NCBI GenBank assembly: GCA_958298945.1
Contig: OY282610.1
Span: 49,049,667-49,113,666 of the forward strand
Direction: 5' to 3'
Origin: Atherix ibis
Taxonomy: Eukaryota > Arthropoda > Insecta > Diptera > Athericidae
Length of the DNA: 64,000 nt
Of this stretch, positions 37,516 through 51,501 are shown piece after piece (the first letter of the stretch is position 1; every line of letters begins with the position of its first letter). The notes under the pieces were generated by a model. The model ran no database searches, was not told where the DNA came from, and saw only the letters and a program-made list of their open reading frames with translations. The translations under genes were made by a program, and so were the position numbers.

Positions 37516-40500
37516 ACCGTCTAGCAATTTGGGAAAATAGATATTTTTAATTTATTTATTTATGATATAATTAATTTTTTACATTAAAAAAATGCCTTTC
37601 AAATTGAAAGATAAATCGACAAAAAAAAAGTTAAAATAAGAAGAAATATATTTTTTTCTAAATTTCAAAAAATTAATAATTTCTAACAAAAAAAAAATCT
37701 TGAATTTGAAAAAATGCGTAATTTTCTTTGCCCACCAATTAAAAAATATTTATTTTTCAAAATTTATAATTATTTAAATAACAATCAAGAAAGTTTTTTT
37801 TTGTCCATAGTTTTCTTTTATAAAATACAATTTTCTGTTAAAATAAAGTCACAATATCATTTTGAGGTTACGTAACAAATGATCAACCGCATAATCGCAC
37901 ATCAACGAACTGTTTTTATTTGTTTGTTTTTTTTTGTTTTTGTTTTATTACTATACGACCAGCAATATTTGATAATTAAAAGTAATTTAAAGAGTAAAAT
38001 TGTCAAGAAAAAAATGTTTGGACGAGTATCATTTTTCATGGAGAATATGAAGAGAGAAAAATAATTATTTTTAATACACTATCGGTTCAATTTTATCTTA
38101 TTTAACTAGACGGTTTAAGTTTCGAGCTTTTGGAATTTATCTGAGTTTGACATTCAACAAGAGAGGGAGCTGTCGGCACGGAGAGTTGAAATCCAAACAT
38201 CGGTAGTATACGCTCTTAAGTTGATAACACAGAATATCATTGGACTTGTATTAGTTAGATGACCCCCCCCCCCCCACCACAATGATGGAATCATTTTTTA
38301 TAGCTCAGAACACATGTTAGCTTTCGGTTTATTTTTTTATTATTGTTTAATGGTAGCATAAACGATAAGGCGTACAACTTGATAAATTTAGTCTACGTTA
38401 CGTTTCCTATTCTCCTCAGTAGATTTGAAAATTATACTATTATTTCGAATAAAACCCCTTCAATAGATTACGAATGATAGACTGCAGTTTACAGTTCAGT
38501 GTAGATGATTACGGACGCTAAATAGCATTTTAGATTATTATGCCGGATCGGTGGCAATAAGAAATCCCGTCTCCATTCATTCATACACAAGATAGTTGCA
38601 GCATCAGATCTCGGAGTCTGTACACACACGTATGTGCGTACCAATAATAGTCGGGTCCAGTGATCGTGCAATAAAAAACTAGAGCTAGTCAACATTTTCA
38701 GACTATTTTCAGATATTGCAACTAATTTTAAAGCAATTAATGGTAATGCAATTATGTGATGTGTTTTTGTGCATTTAAATACGTAATTTTTTAGATAAAT
38801 TTTTATATTCAGTTGTCGCCTTATGGTTAGTTTCCTTATAGAGTATGTGAATTTTGTGAACTATTTTTTCCCCTTTAAATATTTCCACTTATCATATTTG
38901 CTGTGTTCAATTTTTCCAATAATATTATACCATAACATATATTGCCTACAGACTCCTAACCTTATAAAAATTATAAATCCGAACCATTTTGAAAATTTAT
39001 TAAAATTCCTAATTTCATGGAGAATTTTCAATGATATGAAAATAATTTGGTAGTGTTCTGTTTTTGCAATGTGTTTATTTATTTGCCTTAATTTTTTTTC
39101 TATTTTTGTTTTTATAGAAATTGCGAAAATAATAAAACGAATTTTTCATAAATAAAAATTTTTTAAAATCATGGTTAAAATTATTTTTATTTTTTAAGTA
39201 ACCAAAAAAAAAAGTTTATTTTTGAATTTTTACTGAAAGAATTTTTTTTTAACAGTTTATTTAATTTTTATATTGTAATTCAAAGAAAAAAAAAATTATG
39301 TCTTTTCTTAAAATTTAAAAATAATAATTTTTAGTGTAAAATTTTTTTTTCAATTATTTTTGTTGCATTAGCGTTTCGCTTTAAATTTAAATGATCAAAA
39401 ATAATTTCAAAATTTAATTTTGAGAAATTTTTGAATTTTTTTTTAAATAATTTCTTTGTCCAAAAATTCATTAACTATTATTTTGTAAATTTAATATTTT
39501 ATCAGCTTTTTTTAATATGTTTTTTATAGTTCGGTGATTTTATGTAAGGTCTCTCAGACATGAGCCAGAGGCCACTTTTATTATTCTAGTTTATTTTTCG
39601 TAGTTTTTTATTGCATAATTAGCCGTGCTTGTTATAAACGAAAAATTATTTTTTCCAAATAAGCTTTTGGCGAAAAAAATACATTAAAATTTCTACAAAA
39701 AATAATTATAAAATTAAAAATGATTCAAAGTTTCAGTTTTTTTGTTTTTAATAAATTTTGATTTATTTTTAAATTTTGATTTGAATTTTGTTTTTTTTTT
39801 GTTTTCGTTTACTATTTTACTATTACACAAGTTTCAAAAAAAGTTTTTAATTAAAAAAAAAATTCTTTGCCAAAATAGGAAAAATACTAAATTTAATAGA
39901 CCAAAAAAAAAACGCACATCGAAAATAAACAAATAAAATTCACCCGATAAGATTTGGCATATTTTATTATTGTACTTCAAATGAATTTGGCAATATTTTC
40001 TTATCAAAAGTATAAATTTTATTGAATTGTTTTGAATTTGATAGAAATTATGGAAATTTTCTAATAATTGCATTTCAATCTTAAATGGGAAACTTATAAA
40101 AATTTATATTATTTCAATTTATTTAAAAGAAATTAGGAATAGATAATTTTCAAAAATAATGAATCGTTTTTAAAAAAATAAATTTTTTAACTACGTTGGA
40201 ATAAAAAATATTGTTGCTTAAATTTAAAGATAACAAACAAAAATTATCGGTTATCAATAGATTATGTCTACTAGATAATCAATTAAGTTGGCTATGAAAT
40301 GAATTGCAAAAAAATTTTATCAAATTATTTAAAACCTTTAAAAGTGAACTTCGACTTTTGATTTTTATTTGTGTAAAGACTTTATTTAAGTATTAGAATA
40401 AATTGTTTTTGGCGTAATCTTCCAAGGTCAACCAGTTTCACGGTTTCCAATATGTGTAATTACTCAAAATTACGTTTCAATTCTACCTACACGGTTGTGA

Positions 40501-42058
40501 ACTGTACAATGGATTCATGGAAATAATTCTAATTTATGAGAGAATAAAAACTTATAAAAACATCATTTATAATATGAACAGCTAACAATGATAATTTGAA
40601 AGCTCTAATGATAATAACCAGTCCACAACCATACAATTTTAAATTTAAAGAAAAAAAAAAGTAGAAAAAATATCAGTGTAACTTAATATGTGTATGAATG
40701 CATTAAGTATTATGAGAGAATTAAATTTTATAAATTTTACATTTGCTCATTTCCAGAAAGAGAAAAAAATAACAGAGACTATTTAAGAAGTTGGCATTTA
40801 ATATTTTGTCCTAAATGAATTCCGTATATCAAAAATTGTCCATAGATGGTGCGCATTTTTTTACCAAAAAAGGCCAAATTTTAATATCACTTCGAAAGGC
40901 CAGTCTTTTGGCCTTATCAAGCATGAGTTACTATTTCCATAAATATATTAAATCAAATAATTTGAAATATTTCAAATTAACTTTAAATGTATTCCAGATA
41001 TAAAACCTAGCCCATAGATGGCGCAAAATTCATGAACAAGAAGATCCCAATTTCAGTACCACCAGCAAAATGACTATTCGTAGTTTTACCAAAATACTAA
41101 ACAACACAAATTACAGATATATCTCCAAAAAAAAACAATAAAATCGAATTGAATTTATCAAAAAATAGAACATTCAAAAAAAAGTTTTCGATAAATTTAA
41201 AAAAAATATATCTCAACAGCCGGCAATGCCATTTAAGCTAATATTTATAAAAATCCTTGCACTGATAATTATAATTTTTACTTTACTTCCGGACTGTTGG
41301 CATCATAATATAGGCGGCTAGAGTCTAAAAATAGCCTCTTGAGGTCTTAGCGATTTGTTAATTTATTTTATTTAACGTTAAATAAAATAAAAATTTAAAT
41401 TTACTTTAAGATGTTTTCTTCCCCATATATTCGAGTTGTTTGGAGTTTTATGAAGTACTCCAAGCTACCCAGAGTCAGTCGGTGTTTTTCCAAAATTTTA
41501 AATTACAATCCGATAAGCTTAGAAACCTTGCCACATAAGATATTTCATGTCGACGTAAATTCAAAGAGTTTAATTTTTATATAATCTTTTTATCGACGCA
41601 GATTTTATGTACAGCTCGCCGCAGTCCAAAGAGTTTAATTTTACTCTCAAGCTCGACCACGAAATTATAAGTCATTCCGCAAAAAATCTTAAGAAATAGC
41701 ACTAAAAACATTAATTTTAAGGTTAAAATTTCTTTAAATTTAAATTGTTTGAGGTTAAAAGTTCAAATTTTTCTGGTATTATTGTAGAAATTTGTAAGCC
41801 TCCAAATACCAAAATAAATTGATTAGAAATAAAATAAAAACTGATTGAACTTATTTTCTTGCCTAAACTAGACGACTAATGTCACTTTTTTTTTTTTTTA
41901 ATTAATTGGACTTAAACATATTATTTGACATAGAAAAGCCATGAGAGAAATTATTAATTTATGTCAAAATGTTTAACTTGAAAGTAATTATGGATGTTCT
42001 TTTGTTTTCTTTATTAAATTAGATTCACAGAAAAAGTGGTGCTCAATAATCAGCAAAA
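37516..42058. other. AT-rich intergenic DNA before the P450 gene
   Basis: No coding exon is supported. A C-run lies near 38262-38275. A more complex stretch at about 38130-38700 and another at 41280-41660 show no frame. Two similar segments with CCATAGATGGYGC begin near 40838 and 41007. The last 60 bases include an AG (TTATTAAATTAG) that could be a 5' untranslated intron acceptor just before the start codon. Confidence 0.5.
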
Positions 42059-43936
42059 ATGTTCATAACCCTGATTGTAACGGCGATAACTTTAATTTTG
42101 CTATTCGACTATTTGATAAAACGTCGCAGATATGATATGACCGCCAATTTACCAGGTCCAAAATCTTATCCATTAGTTGGATGTGCTCTAATATACATAA
42201 AAAAAAGTCCACAAGGTAATTTGTTAATATTTTGTCCATATTGTTTATTTTGGAAGGCATTTATTATTTTTTATTAACCTTCTTTATCCGTAGACATTAT
42301 GGCTTTCATAGAAAGTAATAAAAATAAATATGGCCAACTCTATCGTGTTTGGATATTTAATCAATTGGCAATATTTTCAACAAATCCAAAAGATTTGGAA
42401 ATTATTTTGAGCAGCACAAAACACATCGAAAAAAATTCACTATACGATTTTTTGCATACGTGGCTTGGTGAGGGATTGCTTTTGAGTACTGATCACAAAT
42501 GGTTTTCACGTCGTAAAATTATAACGCCAACATTTCATTTTAAAATTCTGGAGCAATTTGTTGAGGTATTCGATCAACAAACTAAAATCTTAGTGGATAA
42601 ATTAAATAGTAAAGTAGACGGGGAAGCATTTAACATTTATCCGTACATAACGTTAGCAGCATTGGATATAATTTCAGGTAAATTTTAATACATTAACGAT
42701 GTGAATTGATATAAAAAGAAACTATTAATGGTCTGATGATATTATATGAGCAGAAACCGCAATGGGGACAAAATTAAATGCACAAATAGACCCGGATTGT
42801 GAATATGTTCGAGCAGTAGCTGAGTATAAACTTACCTTCGGGAAATCATAGAATTTAATATTAATTAATATTTTTTTGTTAAATAGTATAACTGACATTC
42901 TAGCCAAACGGTTTATAAACGTCTTTGAACGAATGGATTGGTTCTACAGATTGTTCAACGCTTCCGGCAAAAAGAAACAAGATCAAACAATTCGAGTACT
43001 GCACAAGTTTACACAGAAAATTATCGAAGAGAGGCGTACAATTTTGGAAAGTTCTTCGAAAACCAATGAAGCATCCGAGGATGGTATGCGTCAGGATTCT
43101 GCATTTTTAATTCGCTTACATTAAAAGTATCCGTACATAAGCAGTAACTATTAATTTTTGATTATTTTCAGACATCGGTTTGGGAAGAAAGAAGAAAATG
43201 GCCTTGTTAGATTTGTTACTACAATCAACTGTGAATGGCAAGCCCTTGAGTAATAGAGACATACAAGAGGAGGTGGACACATTCATGTTTGAAGGGCATG
43301 ACACGACAACAGCAGGAATTTGCTACACACTCGTTGCCATTTCAAGGCATCCCGAAATTCAGGAAAAACTCTACAATGAAATTTCTGATGTTATTGGAAC
43401 AGACAGTACCGAGCCAATCACCTATCGCCAACTACAAGACCTGAAATATACCGAATGTGTTATAAAAGAATCTATGCGTTTATACCCACCGGTTCCATTA
43501 ATCGGACGTAGACTCGCCGAGGACATGGACATAAGTAACTTTTCTTCAAGCACAGTTAATTCTCTTGACGAACTTCTAATCGAATCCGTTCACTATTACA
43601 GATGGAAGCATAATACCAGCTGGGACTAATTATACTATCGGCATTTATGTAATGCACAAAGATCCCAGCATTTTCCCAGATCCCGAGAAATTCGATCCCG
43701 AACGACACACAATCGAGTACACCACCGAGAAATCTAATCCTTATTCATTCATTCCATTCAGCGCTGGACCTCGCAATTGTATTGGTCAGAAATTTGCCAT
43801 GCTGGAGATGAAGTCGTTTTTGGCACGAATTCTGCAACGCTATGAGCTATTGCCTAGGGGTGCTGATCCAGATCTCGTAATGAATTTAGTTTTACGTTCC
43901 AGCAAAGGAATGAATTTAGGACTAAGAGCACGTTAG
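42059..43936 (+). CDS. Cytochrome P450 family 4 (CYP4, CYP4D-like), six exons, 501 aa
   Basis: Exons 42059-42215, 42294-42677, 42754-42823, 42887-43083, 43172-43534 and 43602-43936 all have GT-AG ends, and their phases join into 501 codons plus TAG, the normal length for a microsomal P450. Seen in order are a hydrophobic N-terminal anchor, the proline hinge LPGPKSYPLVG (about 31-41), the family-4 I-helix motif EGHDTT (about 310-315), ExxR in KESMRLYPP (E369, R372), and the haem loop FSAGPRNCIGQKF with the ligand Cys near 450. CYP4 enzymes sit on the ER, use NADPH-P450 reductase and often omega-hydroxylate fatty acids or act on hormones and xenobiotics; the substrate here is unknown. Nothing is broken. 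Closest remembered group is CYP4D. It ends 1 kb from the convergent NDUFA7 gene. Confidence 0.95.
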
Positions 43937-44002
43937 TAGTCGATCAGGTTGACTTTCATTTTTTTCGCTAATTAAATTTTCATAAGAAATACAAAAATTC
44001 AT

Positions 44003-44008
44003 AATAAA
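44003..44008 (+). terminator. AATAAA polyadenylation signal for the P450 gene
   Basis: AATAAA lies 67 nt after the stop codon, in the expected place and orientation for 3' end processing of the CYP4 transcript. Confidence 0.6.
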
Positions 44009-44953
44009 AAGTTTTGAAATTCTTAAGAAATTTTTATTTTAAGATAACAGTATAACAAATTTCTACGAAAACGAAAACCAGACGTCTCTTTTGTCCACTT
44101 ATATCGGCTCTAGTATCAAGACGGATCCGACTTCTATATAACCATCTATTATCTATTAAAATTTGCTGATTTTTACTCAATATAGTTTGCCCGCCGAACC
44201 CACCATTCACCGTATTGTGGATAAATTCCCGACCACATATACTTTCTATGATAACAAGAAATTTTCGAACTGAAGCAACCAGATCCGACCTGCCAAGTGT
44301 CAAAATTTATCGATTCGGCACCGCTTGTAAAGATTTGGGATCTGCCTGTCCACTATGTGGGACTCGGCGCCATAATACCGTATAAGGTCTAGTTGGCAAA
44401 CAAATTAATTCTGCAAGATAGCGGTATACGCGGTACATTTGCCGATAGGACTCTACAAATGCTGAAAAAGAATCCGGTGTTTTATCGCAAAATTGTGTTG
44501 TGATGGAGCTTTTTTTTGGCTATTTGGTGTAGCTTGCACAAAAATTTTACTTCCGTTTTAAAAAAAATTCTAATCTTAAAAACGTGATCGCTAAAATTTC
44601 AAGTCGAAAGCTTTCAGGTCAAAGATTTTCATAATAGCTCAGATTGTTTTGATTCACATTTGTGGGAATATCTTGATTTGGGCAACTCTAGTTTTCGTAC
44701 CCCACTAATACGACTGTTGATAAAGCAGGAAGGTAGAAACAATCCTTCGTACACGTCTATTACCCATTGTAGACTAAAAGAGATAAATTACAAAACACAA
44801 ATCATTTTTATAAGCTAGAACAATTTTTTTAATCTCAAAACAGTCGATTGGCTTTACACTGTTAGACTACAATCATGTTTCAGAATTAAATAAAACCAAG
44901 TAAATTTCTAAACAAATCAAATTAAAGAAAACAATAATCGGCATAGTTTTCAC
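44009..44953. other. Convergent intergenic DNA between P450 and NDUFA7 genes
   Basis: Positions about 44080-44510 have a balanced composition like transposon or exon DNA (GATCCGACTTC, GGGACTCGGCGCC, AGCGGTATACGCGG). An 89-codon minus frame (44303-44034) and short plus frames show no motif I know. This may be a fragment of an old insertion; I cannot identify it. Confidence 0.4.
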
Positions 44954-45353
44954 TTAATCCCAACGATAGGTTACACCTGGTGTAGGAAGTTTCGGTGGAG
45001 CTTCCTTTTTCTGCTCGCCCTCTAGTAAAGCCTGTTGAACCAGATCGATTGGAGGCTCCACTTCCCGGCGTCCATCTCTATTGCAGTAATAATTGGCCGA
45101 AAATTTATGCGAAGGTCCTCCAGGTACATCGGGAGGTGGCTGTGTACGATCAGCCAAGCCATCTTCGAAGCGAAGAGCTACTGTGTGCTCCCGCTATAAT
45201 TATAATAAGGAAGAAATTATTATTTATACAGGCAAGCTCATCAACACCTCGGTAGAGGTTCTTATGCAACATTTCATTCTGGCTTACTCCAAGCAGGAAT
45301 GCACGTATTCGCTGTAAAAATGGACCAATATCCCTCCGCGCTGCTGCGGCCAT
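44954..45353 (-). CDS. ND-B14.5A: NADH dehydrogenase (complex I) subunit NDUFA7 / B14.5a, 101 aa
   Basis: Exon 1 is 45353-45288 ([22 protein letters not shown]), followed by a 94-nt intron with donor GTAAGC and acceptor ATTATAG, then exon 2, 45193-44954, ending in TAA. The joined protein reads [40 protein letters not shown] and [15 protein letters not shown] are the signature of NDUFA7, an accessory subunit of mitochondrial complex I on the matrix side near the Q module. A length of 101 residues is normal for the family (human 113). The first ATG at 45353 was chosen because it matches the usual MA-rich start; the TTG two codons upstream is not a start. The gene looks intact and converges on the P450 gene. 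Confidence 0.93.
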
Positions 45354-46149
45354 ATTCAAATTTTCTTACTATTTAATTAATAATCACAAGATTCTTTTTG
45401 AATAAAAAGAAAATCAAACGAAGGAGAATCGCCAAACCAACTCGAATATTCAATTTACAAATTTGCGGCTAATGTCAAAAATTTCATTGGTGAGAATATA
45501 TTGACAGTTGATTTATTCACCACCTTAACTGATGACATCTTCTGGGAGCTCGTAGTACTATTCTAAATATATATCAACGTTAGCCAGTGCACTTGCGTTG
45601 GAATTTATCAAGATAAAAATCTGAATTTTTAAATTACAATTTTTAAAAAAATATTATATAAGAATTATTTTATATAATTTTTCATTTAGATGATTTCTCT
45701 TTCACTATGTTTGCTTGCTATTTTTTTTTTCAAAATGACCAAATCAAAGAGCAAGCAATTTTAATCCCTACAAATGCTTCACACTAATCCCTATAACTGC
45801 AACAGGTTGAACGCGTTCATGTAAATCAATTGTCCACTTTTGAAATAACCAATAAACTTTTATAAAATAGGCAGTATAAATCTTACTGAAAAACATATAA
45901 CCATATATGTTAAATTTTTTTTGGCAATAGATCACAATTTATCAGTATAAAATTGAAGTTTATATTAAAATTATATTTAATGTTTAGTATAAGTCCTGGG
46001 GTATTCATATTTACTTGGAATTATTATTAATTGCTGTCTAGCCAAAACAGAAATATCATTGAATAATAGAAATTCCAGAATTTCATCATTTTGTTATTCT
46101 TCCGGTAAACATCTTTACTTACTTTTCTGTTATTTTTTTTATTTTTGAG

Positions 46150-46260
46150 TCACCTTCCTATCTTGCAGGGTATTATTTTCAGGTAGTAAAATTATCAAAC
46201 AATCTTCCTATAAGAGTTGGTGTGCCACAAGGTAGTATATTTTGTTCCAAAAGTAAATGA
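46150..46260 (+). pseudogene. Possible reverse-transcriptase scrap
   Basis: The plus strand reads NNLPIRVGVPQGSIF before a TGA. VGVPQGS is the conserved box before the YADD motif in non-LTR reverse transcriptases. Only about 25 codons resemble RT and the flanks do not continue it, so this may be a tiny relic or chance. Confidence 0.35.
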
Positions 46261-47012
46261 GACAAAGGCACTCATTTTACTTGCAGTCTACGTTGTAAAA
46301 AATCTCCTACACGATAGATAGTGTCATGCCAAGAAAAGACGATACCAAGTGCTTGACATCAACAAACGTCCAACCACAGATAAGAGTTTAAATTAATGGA
46401 CTGTAGATGCAACAACAACTGCAAGTCCTAGACAAGATATCCAAACTGACACTGGGAATAGTAAAATAAAAATTTTATTATGCGGTAGACATTAGGACTA
46501 GAACTCTGGGATCCAAGTTCCATTAAATTCAATCCACACAATCGTAAATGCTCGATGAAATCAACCTCGATTTCAATATTTCTCTTGTTCGTCAATTTAT
46601 ATGTAGAAGATTTAATTCTCTTACGCCCTGGTAAGTAATCTATGTACTGCTTCCCATACATTTAAGCACTCTTTAACGTTTCAAGCGATTTTGGGTTCTT
46701 TTCGTACATTTTATTCAATCTGTAATAGAAAGATACCAGACATTTACTCGTCAATTCGCTTATAAAAGTTCGTTAGATGGTACGTATGCTAGAAAATATT
46801 TTTTTTCTTTTGATTCTTCTAAATCATTTATTTTTAAATAAAATATCGAATATATAGCGGACCGAGCGGATTTATTTCAAAGGAATCAATGTGTATTTGG
46901 TAATAATATATACAAATTTTGGAAAAGAATAAAAAACAAAGATGGTGACGCCATTGAAATAACCCAAAATGATTACATTAATTTCATCGGAAAGCCGTTG
47001 TGAGAAAACATC

Positions 47013-47226
47013 AAAATGGCCGGCTTTGATTGTAGAAAACAATTGGCCGACTTTGATGGTAATCGACTTAATGTAGAAATATAAGAAAAGAATGCAAGTA
47101 AAATAATAAACTAATGGGAAATCATGCAACAAAAATAACTAAAATAATAGTACTATAAACACGTAGGAAAAAAAACTCACAAATGGCCAAATTTGATGGC
47201 AGACAAAAAATAGCCGACTTTATCAA
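47013..47226 (+). repeat. Decayed repeat around TTGGCCGACTTTGATGG
   Basis: Four related segments: AATGGCCGGCTTTGATTGTAG (from about 47015), TTGGCCGACTTTGATGGTAA (47043), AATGGCCAAATTTGATGGCAG (47182) and TAGCCGACTTTATCAA (47211). Two lie head to tail and two follow about 110 bp later. Confidence 0.6.
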
Positions 47227-50200
47227 TTAAACAACAAAGTAATTGAAACAAATGTATCTAATGTTAAATGATATCAAAATACAAAAAATTCTCTCGATTC
47301 GTTTTTACTTTTATCTTTTTTTGTTTCTCTTTACTTTACTAAAAATATATTAAAATACAAAAAATTACAAAGTACAAAAATTTGTTCAGAAAAAATAATC
47401 AAAACAAATTATATATTTATATAAAAATGTCAAAATAAATCATAAATTAATATACAGTCTCTTTCTTTTAAATACATATTTACGTACGTATTTTATTGTT
47501 TTTTTTTTCTTCTTTTTTTTTCTTTTTTAATTTGCCATTACTGTGTCGGTAAATAATTGGTCGCATTTTTTCTAAACACTAATAATTTTCTATTTTATTT
47601 AATTTTTTCCATTTTAATTTTGCATAACAAGAGTTATATTGTACGCATAGTGTTATACGAGAAATACGTTTTTTTTCATTTCCGTTGGAGTTACTTTAAT
47701 GCCCTAACGAAAATCGAATTAAGACAAATTCAACGAAAAGAAAAAATAATATATATTGTTGGCGAATTGTACAAAAATCTTTTGATCAATTATATAACTA
47801 AAAGCTAGGTTTTTTTTATAATATTAAAATTGCTTATTTGTAAATTATGTCGTTTGTCTCGCATTCTAGTTTACGTGTATGTTATATGTGCCCTTCTTAT
47901 GGATTTCTTTATATGCCATGCTCGTATTTGAATGAAGGTATATTCAATTAATTTTAATTACAATAATGATAATAATAATAATATTATAAACGTTTTTATA
48001 AAAGAAAAAAATAATCATATATATAACTAGAATATTGTGTTTTCTTATTTATATCTAATGCGTCTTATAATTATACCTTTTGAAAGATTTTATTTGTTAT
48101 TTTGTCTGTTTTATTTTTTTTTAATAATATTTTTTTATTTTTCTATCACATAAATGTTAAATAAAATAAAATAAATAAACAATAATTAAGAATTCAATTA
48201 ATTTTTGTTTTACTAAAAAAAATTTGTTATGAGAAGCTTATAAAAATAGATAAAAAAATAACAACTTTGCATTTTCAAAAATGTTCTGCATATTTCCGAA
48301 TTTTTAAAAATTAATATTTTTTCTCTAAATTATCAATTTGATTCCATTCTATTTAGACATTTGAAAACATAGTATTTAAGTAGACTTTTTTCGTAAATAG
48401 TCACATAATCCAATAATCGAAAGTATCAGAAAATGTTCAATACCTGAATTTAGTATTTACCTCAATATGGTTTGGTTTTGCTTTGGCTACGATTAACATC
48501 ACTATATACTGCATTAAATTTTTGCCTATTTTTGACTACGTACTAATTTTCAATTAGAAGACACTTTAACGTATGCGTTCTTATATTTCGCTCAAAAATT
48601 CCAAAAAAATAAGCAAGATAAAACAATATTATTTAAAAATATGGCAAAAAATTTCCTATAAACATAACTTATTTATGAAAACACAAGGCTGTTTAATTTT
48701 AATATCTTTTTTCTTATTCAAATTTTGTTTGTATTTCGTTTTTTAATAAAATTTGATAAAATTATTTACAAAGTGAATACAATATCTTTAAAAAAAACAT
48801 AAATAATAATAATAAAAAAAGTTAAATAATTTCGTTGTATGTAAAAAAATCTCATTAAGTAAATATTTTCTAATAATTAAATATAAAAGTACGGATTTAT
48901 TTTTTTTATTTTTCGTTCTATTTTATTTCGACTGGAACAAAAAAAAATTAAAAACTTTATATTTTCTTCTTAAAAGTTTTACCATAATAACTTAAATTAT
49001 TCCTTTATCTGAAATAATTTTACTTTTTATGGTTTCTTATTTTAATAAAAGTAAATTTATTAATTAACACATTCACTATGTTCAAAGAAAACTTCTGCAA
49101 ATTGGTAAAAGAAATCGCTAAGACTTTCGCTCAAGTTTTTCATGTTTTCATACTTTCTACACTAATATTTTCTTTCATTCTTTCTTTTTTGTATAATACT
49201 TTACTTAGAGTATTTATTTTGTTAATATTTAAATTTTATGTGTCATAACATTTTCATAATTAAATATTAATAAAAACAGAAATAAAAGATTATAATTTGT
49301 ATTATATGCATCAAATGGTGTAAAAAGAAATATTCATCATAATCATCTAATGAATTTAGGAATAGTGAACGTGCTAAAATTTTTCTTTGAAATTCAACAG
49401 TATTTGTATTTATGTTAAATTAAAGAAAATATTACAACAAAAATATGATTTAAACAAAAATAAGAAAAATTCAATTAAATAAAGAAAATTAACATCGATT
49501 ATATCCTAAAATCTTGACAGAGTATTATCCGCGTATATGATAAGAATTAAAATGTCGAATGTTACATATTTTATAATATAATACAATACACTACTAAAAA
49601 GCTACAATATAATGATCATTATTAATAAAAATAATAAAATAATAATATAAAACCTATAATGATAATAGTAGTTATTATTATGATAAAATATTTTTTTATA
49701 TAAAAACCTAGCAGATAACTATTTATATAAGTATGTATTGTATATATATAATATAATTTATTTGTATATTTATTTATATATAATTATTTATTTACTTTTA
49801 TTTTTGAAGATTTCGCACTTCAATATTACTTATTTAATTCAATTTATTTTTGTTTTTGTATCTTCTTTTTCTTAATTTTTATTTTAAAAAAATATGAAAA
49901 ATTGTTATTTCTTAGAAGTAACAATAAACGTATAATTTCTAAATTAAAATTTCAAAATAAAACTAAAATTAATGCATAGTAAAATAATATTATATATAAA
50001 CAAAAACTAATCACAATATTCATTTTCCCATATTTTTTTTCTCTTCTCACTTTACACTTTTCTAAGTGTTTTCTTTCTACATTGTTCTTCATCTTCTTAC
50101 TTGGTTGTTTTTTAACGACATTGTAAACAAACAATAATCTGAATAATATCAAAATGGAATACTAATAAATTTAATATTATTAATAATATTAATAGTAATA

Positions 50201-51501
50201 TATGCACGTGCATATATAACTATATATGGAAGGATTATCATCAGGCAAATAGACCGTCATATTGAAAATTTTATATATTAATGTAAAATTATAAAAACCC
50301 AAAGTAATTAAAAACGTATCCACAAATATAATAACATAATTTTCAGTCGTAATATGCTTTCATCATTTTTTTATTTACTGATCGTTTTCCCTCTTCTCTT
50401 GTATTTAAAATTCATTTGTATTAATAGTTCGCGACCTTAAAGTTTGGTCTTGATCCTGAGAATTAAAAAAACAATCTGCCATATTTTATTTAGATTTTTC
50501 TAATTCATATATTAATTGATCACGATAGTTTTCACAGTTTTTTTCAGAAAAGTTAAAAAAAAAAGTATTTTTTTAAAACTGGAAAATGTGGAATATTTAA
50601 AACAATTTCTTATTTAATTAAAATAAAAAATCTAAAGAACAACGCAAAAAAATAACAAAAATGTTTCCCCTTTAAGCACTTTGTAGCACAGAATATAATT
50701 ATCAATATTAATATGAATAATAATAATTAATAATTAATAATAATTATAATAGGCATTCTTTTTTGAGTTTATTTATTATCTTATACTTGTATTATTTTTA
50801 TATATTCACATATATGTATACATATATATGTATATATATGTATGTATTTATATATATTTTTGAATTTTCCCACTTCTCTCTCCGCCCTAAAATCAGTCGA
50901 CGAAAGTTAGTGGCGTAATTGGAATCATTATTACGCGATTAAATGTTCTTTTTGCTTTTAATTGTTGTATACTTTTTTTTTCATGCAATTTTTTTTAGTT
51001 ATTAGAACCTACAATATAATTATTGCGTATGAGAGAAATTAGTTCAATTCATGTCTTTTATTTCTCTTAATTCTTTCTGTTCTTTTTTCTTTTAATGGCA
51101 AAATTTTTGTTTACAATTTTTTACCTTACATAATCAAATTATTTCGTCTTCCTTCTACTTATAAATTTTACACCTTTACAGTTTATTGTTATTGTAATTT
51201 ATTGACTTATTTCTTCATTATTAGCTATAATTATTCACACACTTGCTTTACCCTGCCCTCTACTAAGAATAAAATATCTGGTATTTTCTTCTACAATATT
51301 CAATTAACCATTTTAGCCAAAAACATTTAAATAATTTTGTTCCAATTTGAGAATTTTATCGAACCGTCAATTAATATCCCTCGTTTTTTTTGTCAGATAT
51401 AACAATGATGCACTTTTTATATGAATGAAGATTAAGTATTAAAAACGTATTCTAATTACAATTTGTTAACAACAATTATTAGGTGATTAATTGTTCTTTT
51501 G

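Larger units (their letters stand above)
45354..51501. other. AT-rich DNA between NDUFA7 and plexin; contains the plexin 3' untranslated region
   Basis: 45360-45600 is balanced and probably holds the NDUFA7 promoter. A short RT-like scrap lies at 46150-46260 and a GGCCGACTTTGATGG repeat at 47013-47226. From about 47230 to 51490 the sequence is mostly A and T with no coding frame. The proximal part must include the 3' untranslated region of the minus-strand plexin gene, but I could not pick its end. Confidence 0.5.

Noticed and set aside
38489..38695. 68-codon minus frame in a more balanced stretch
   Set aside because: Cys/Arg-containing but with no known motif or splice support; it could equally be a transposon fragment.
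44034..44303. 89-codon minus frame between P450 and NDUFA7
   Set aside because: No motif or conserved start seen. The balanced composition alone is not enough to call a gene.
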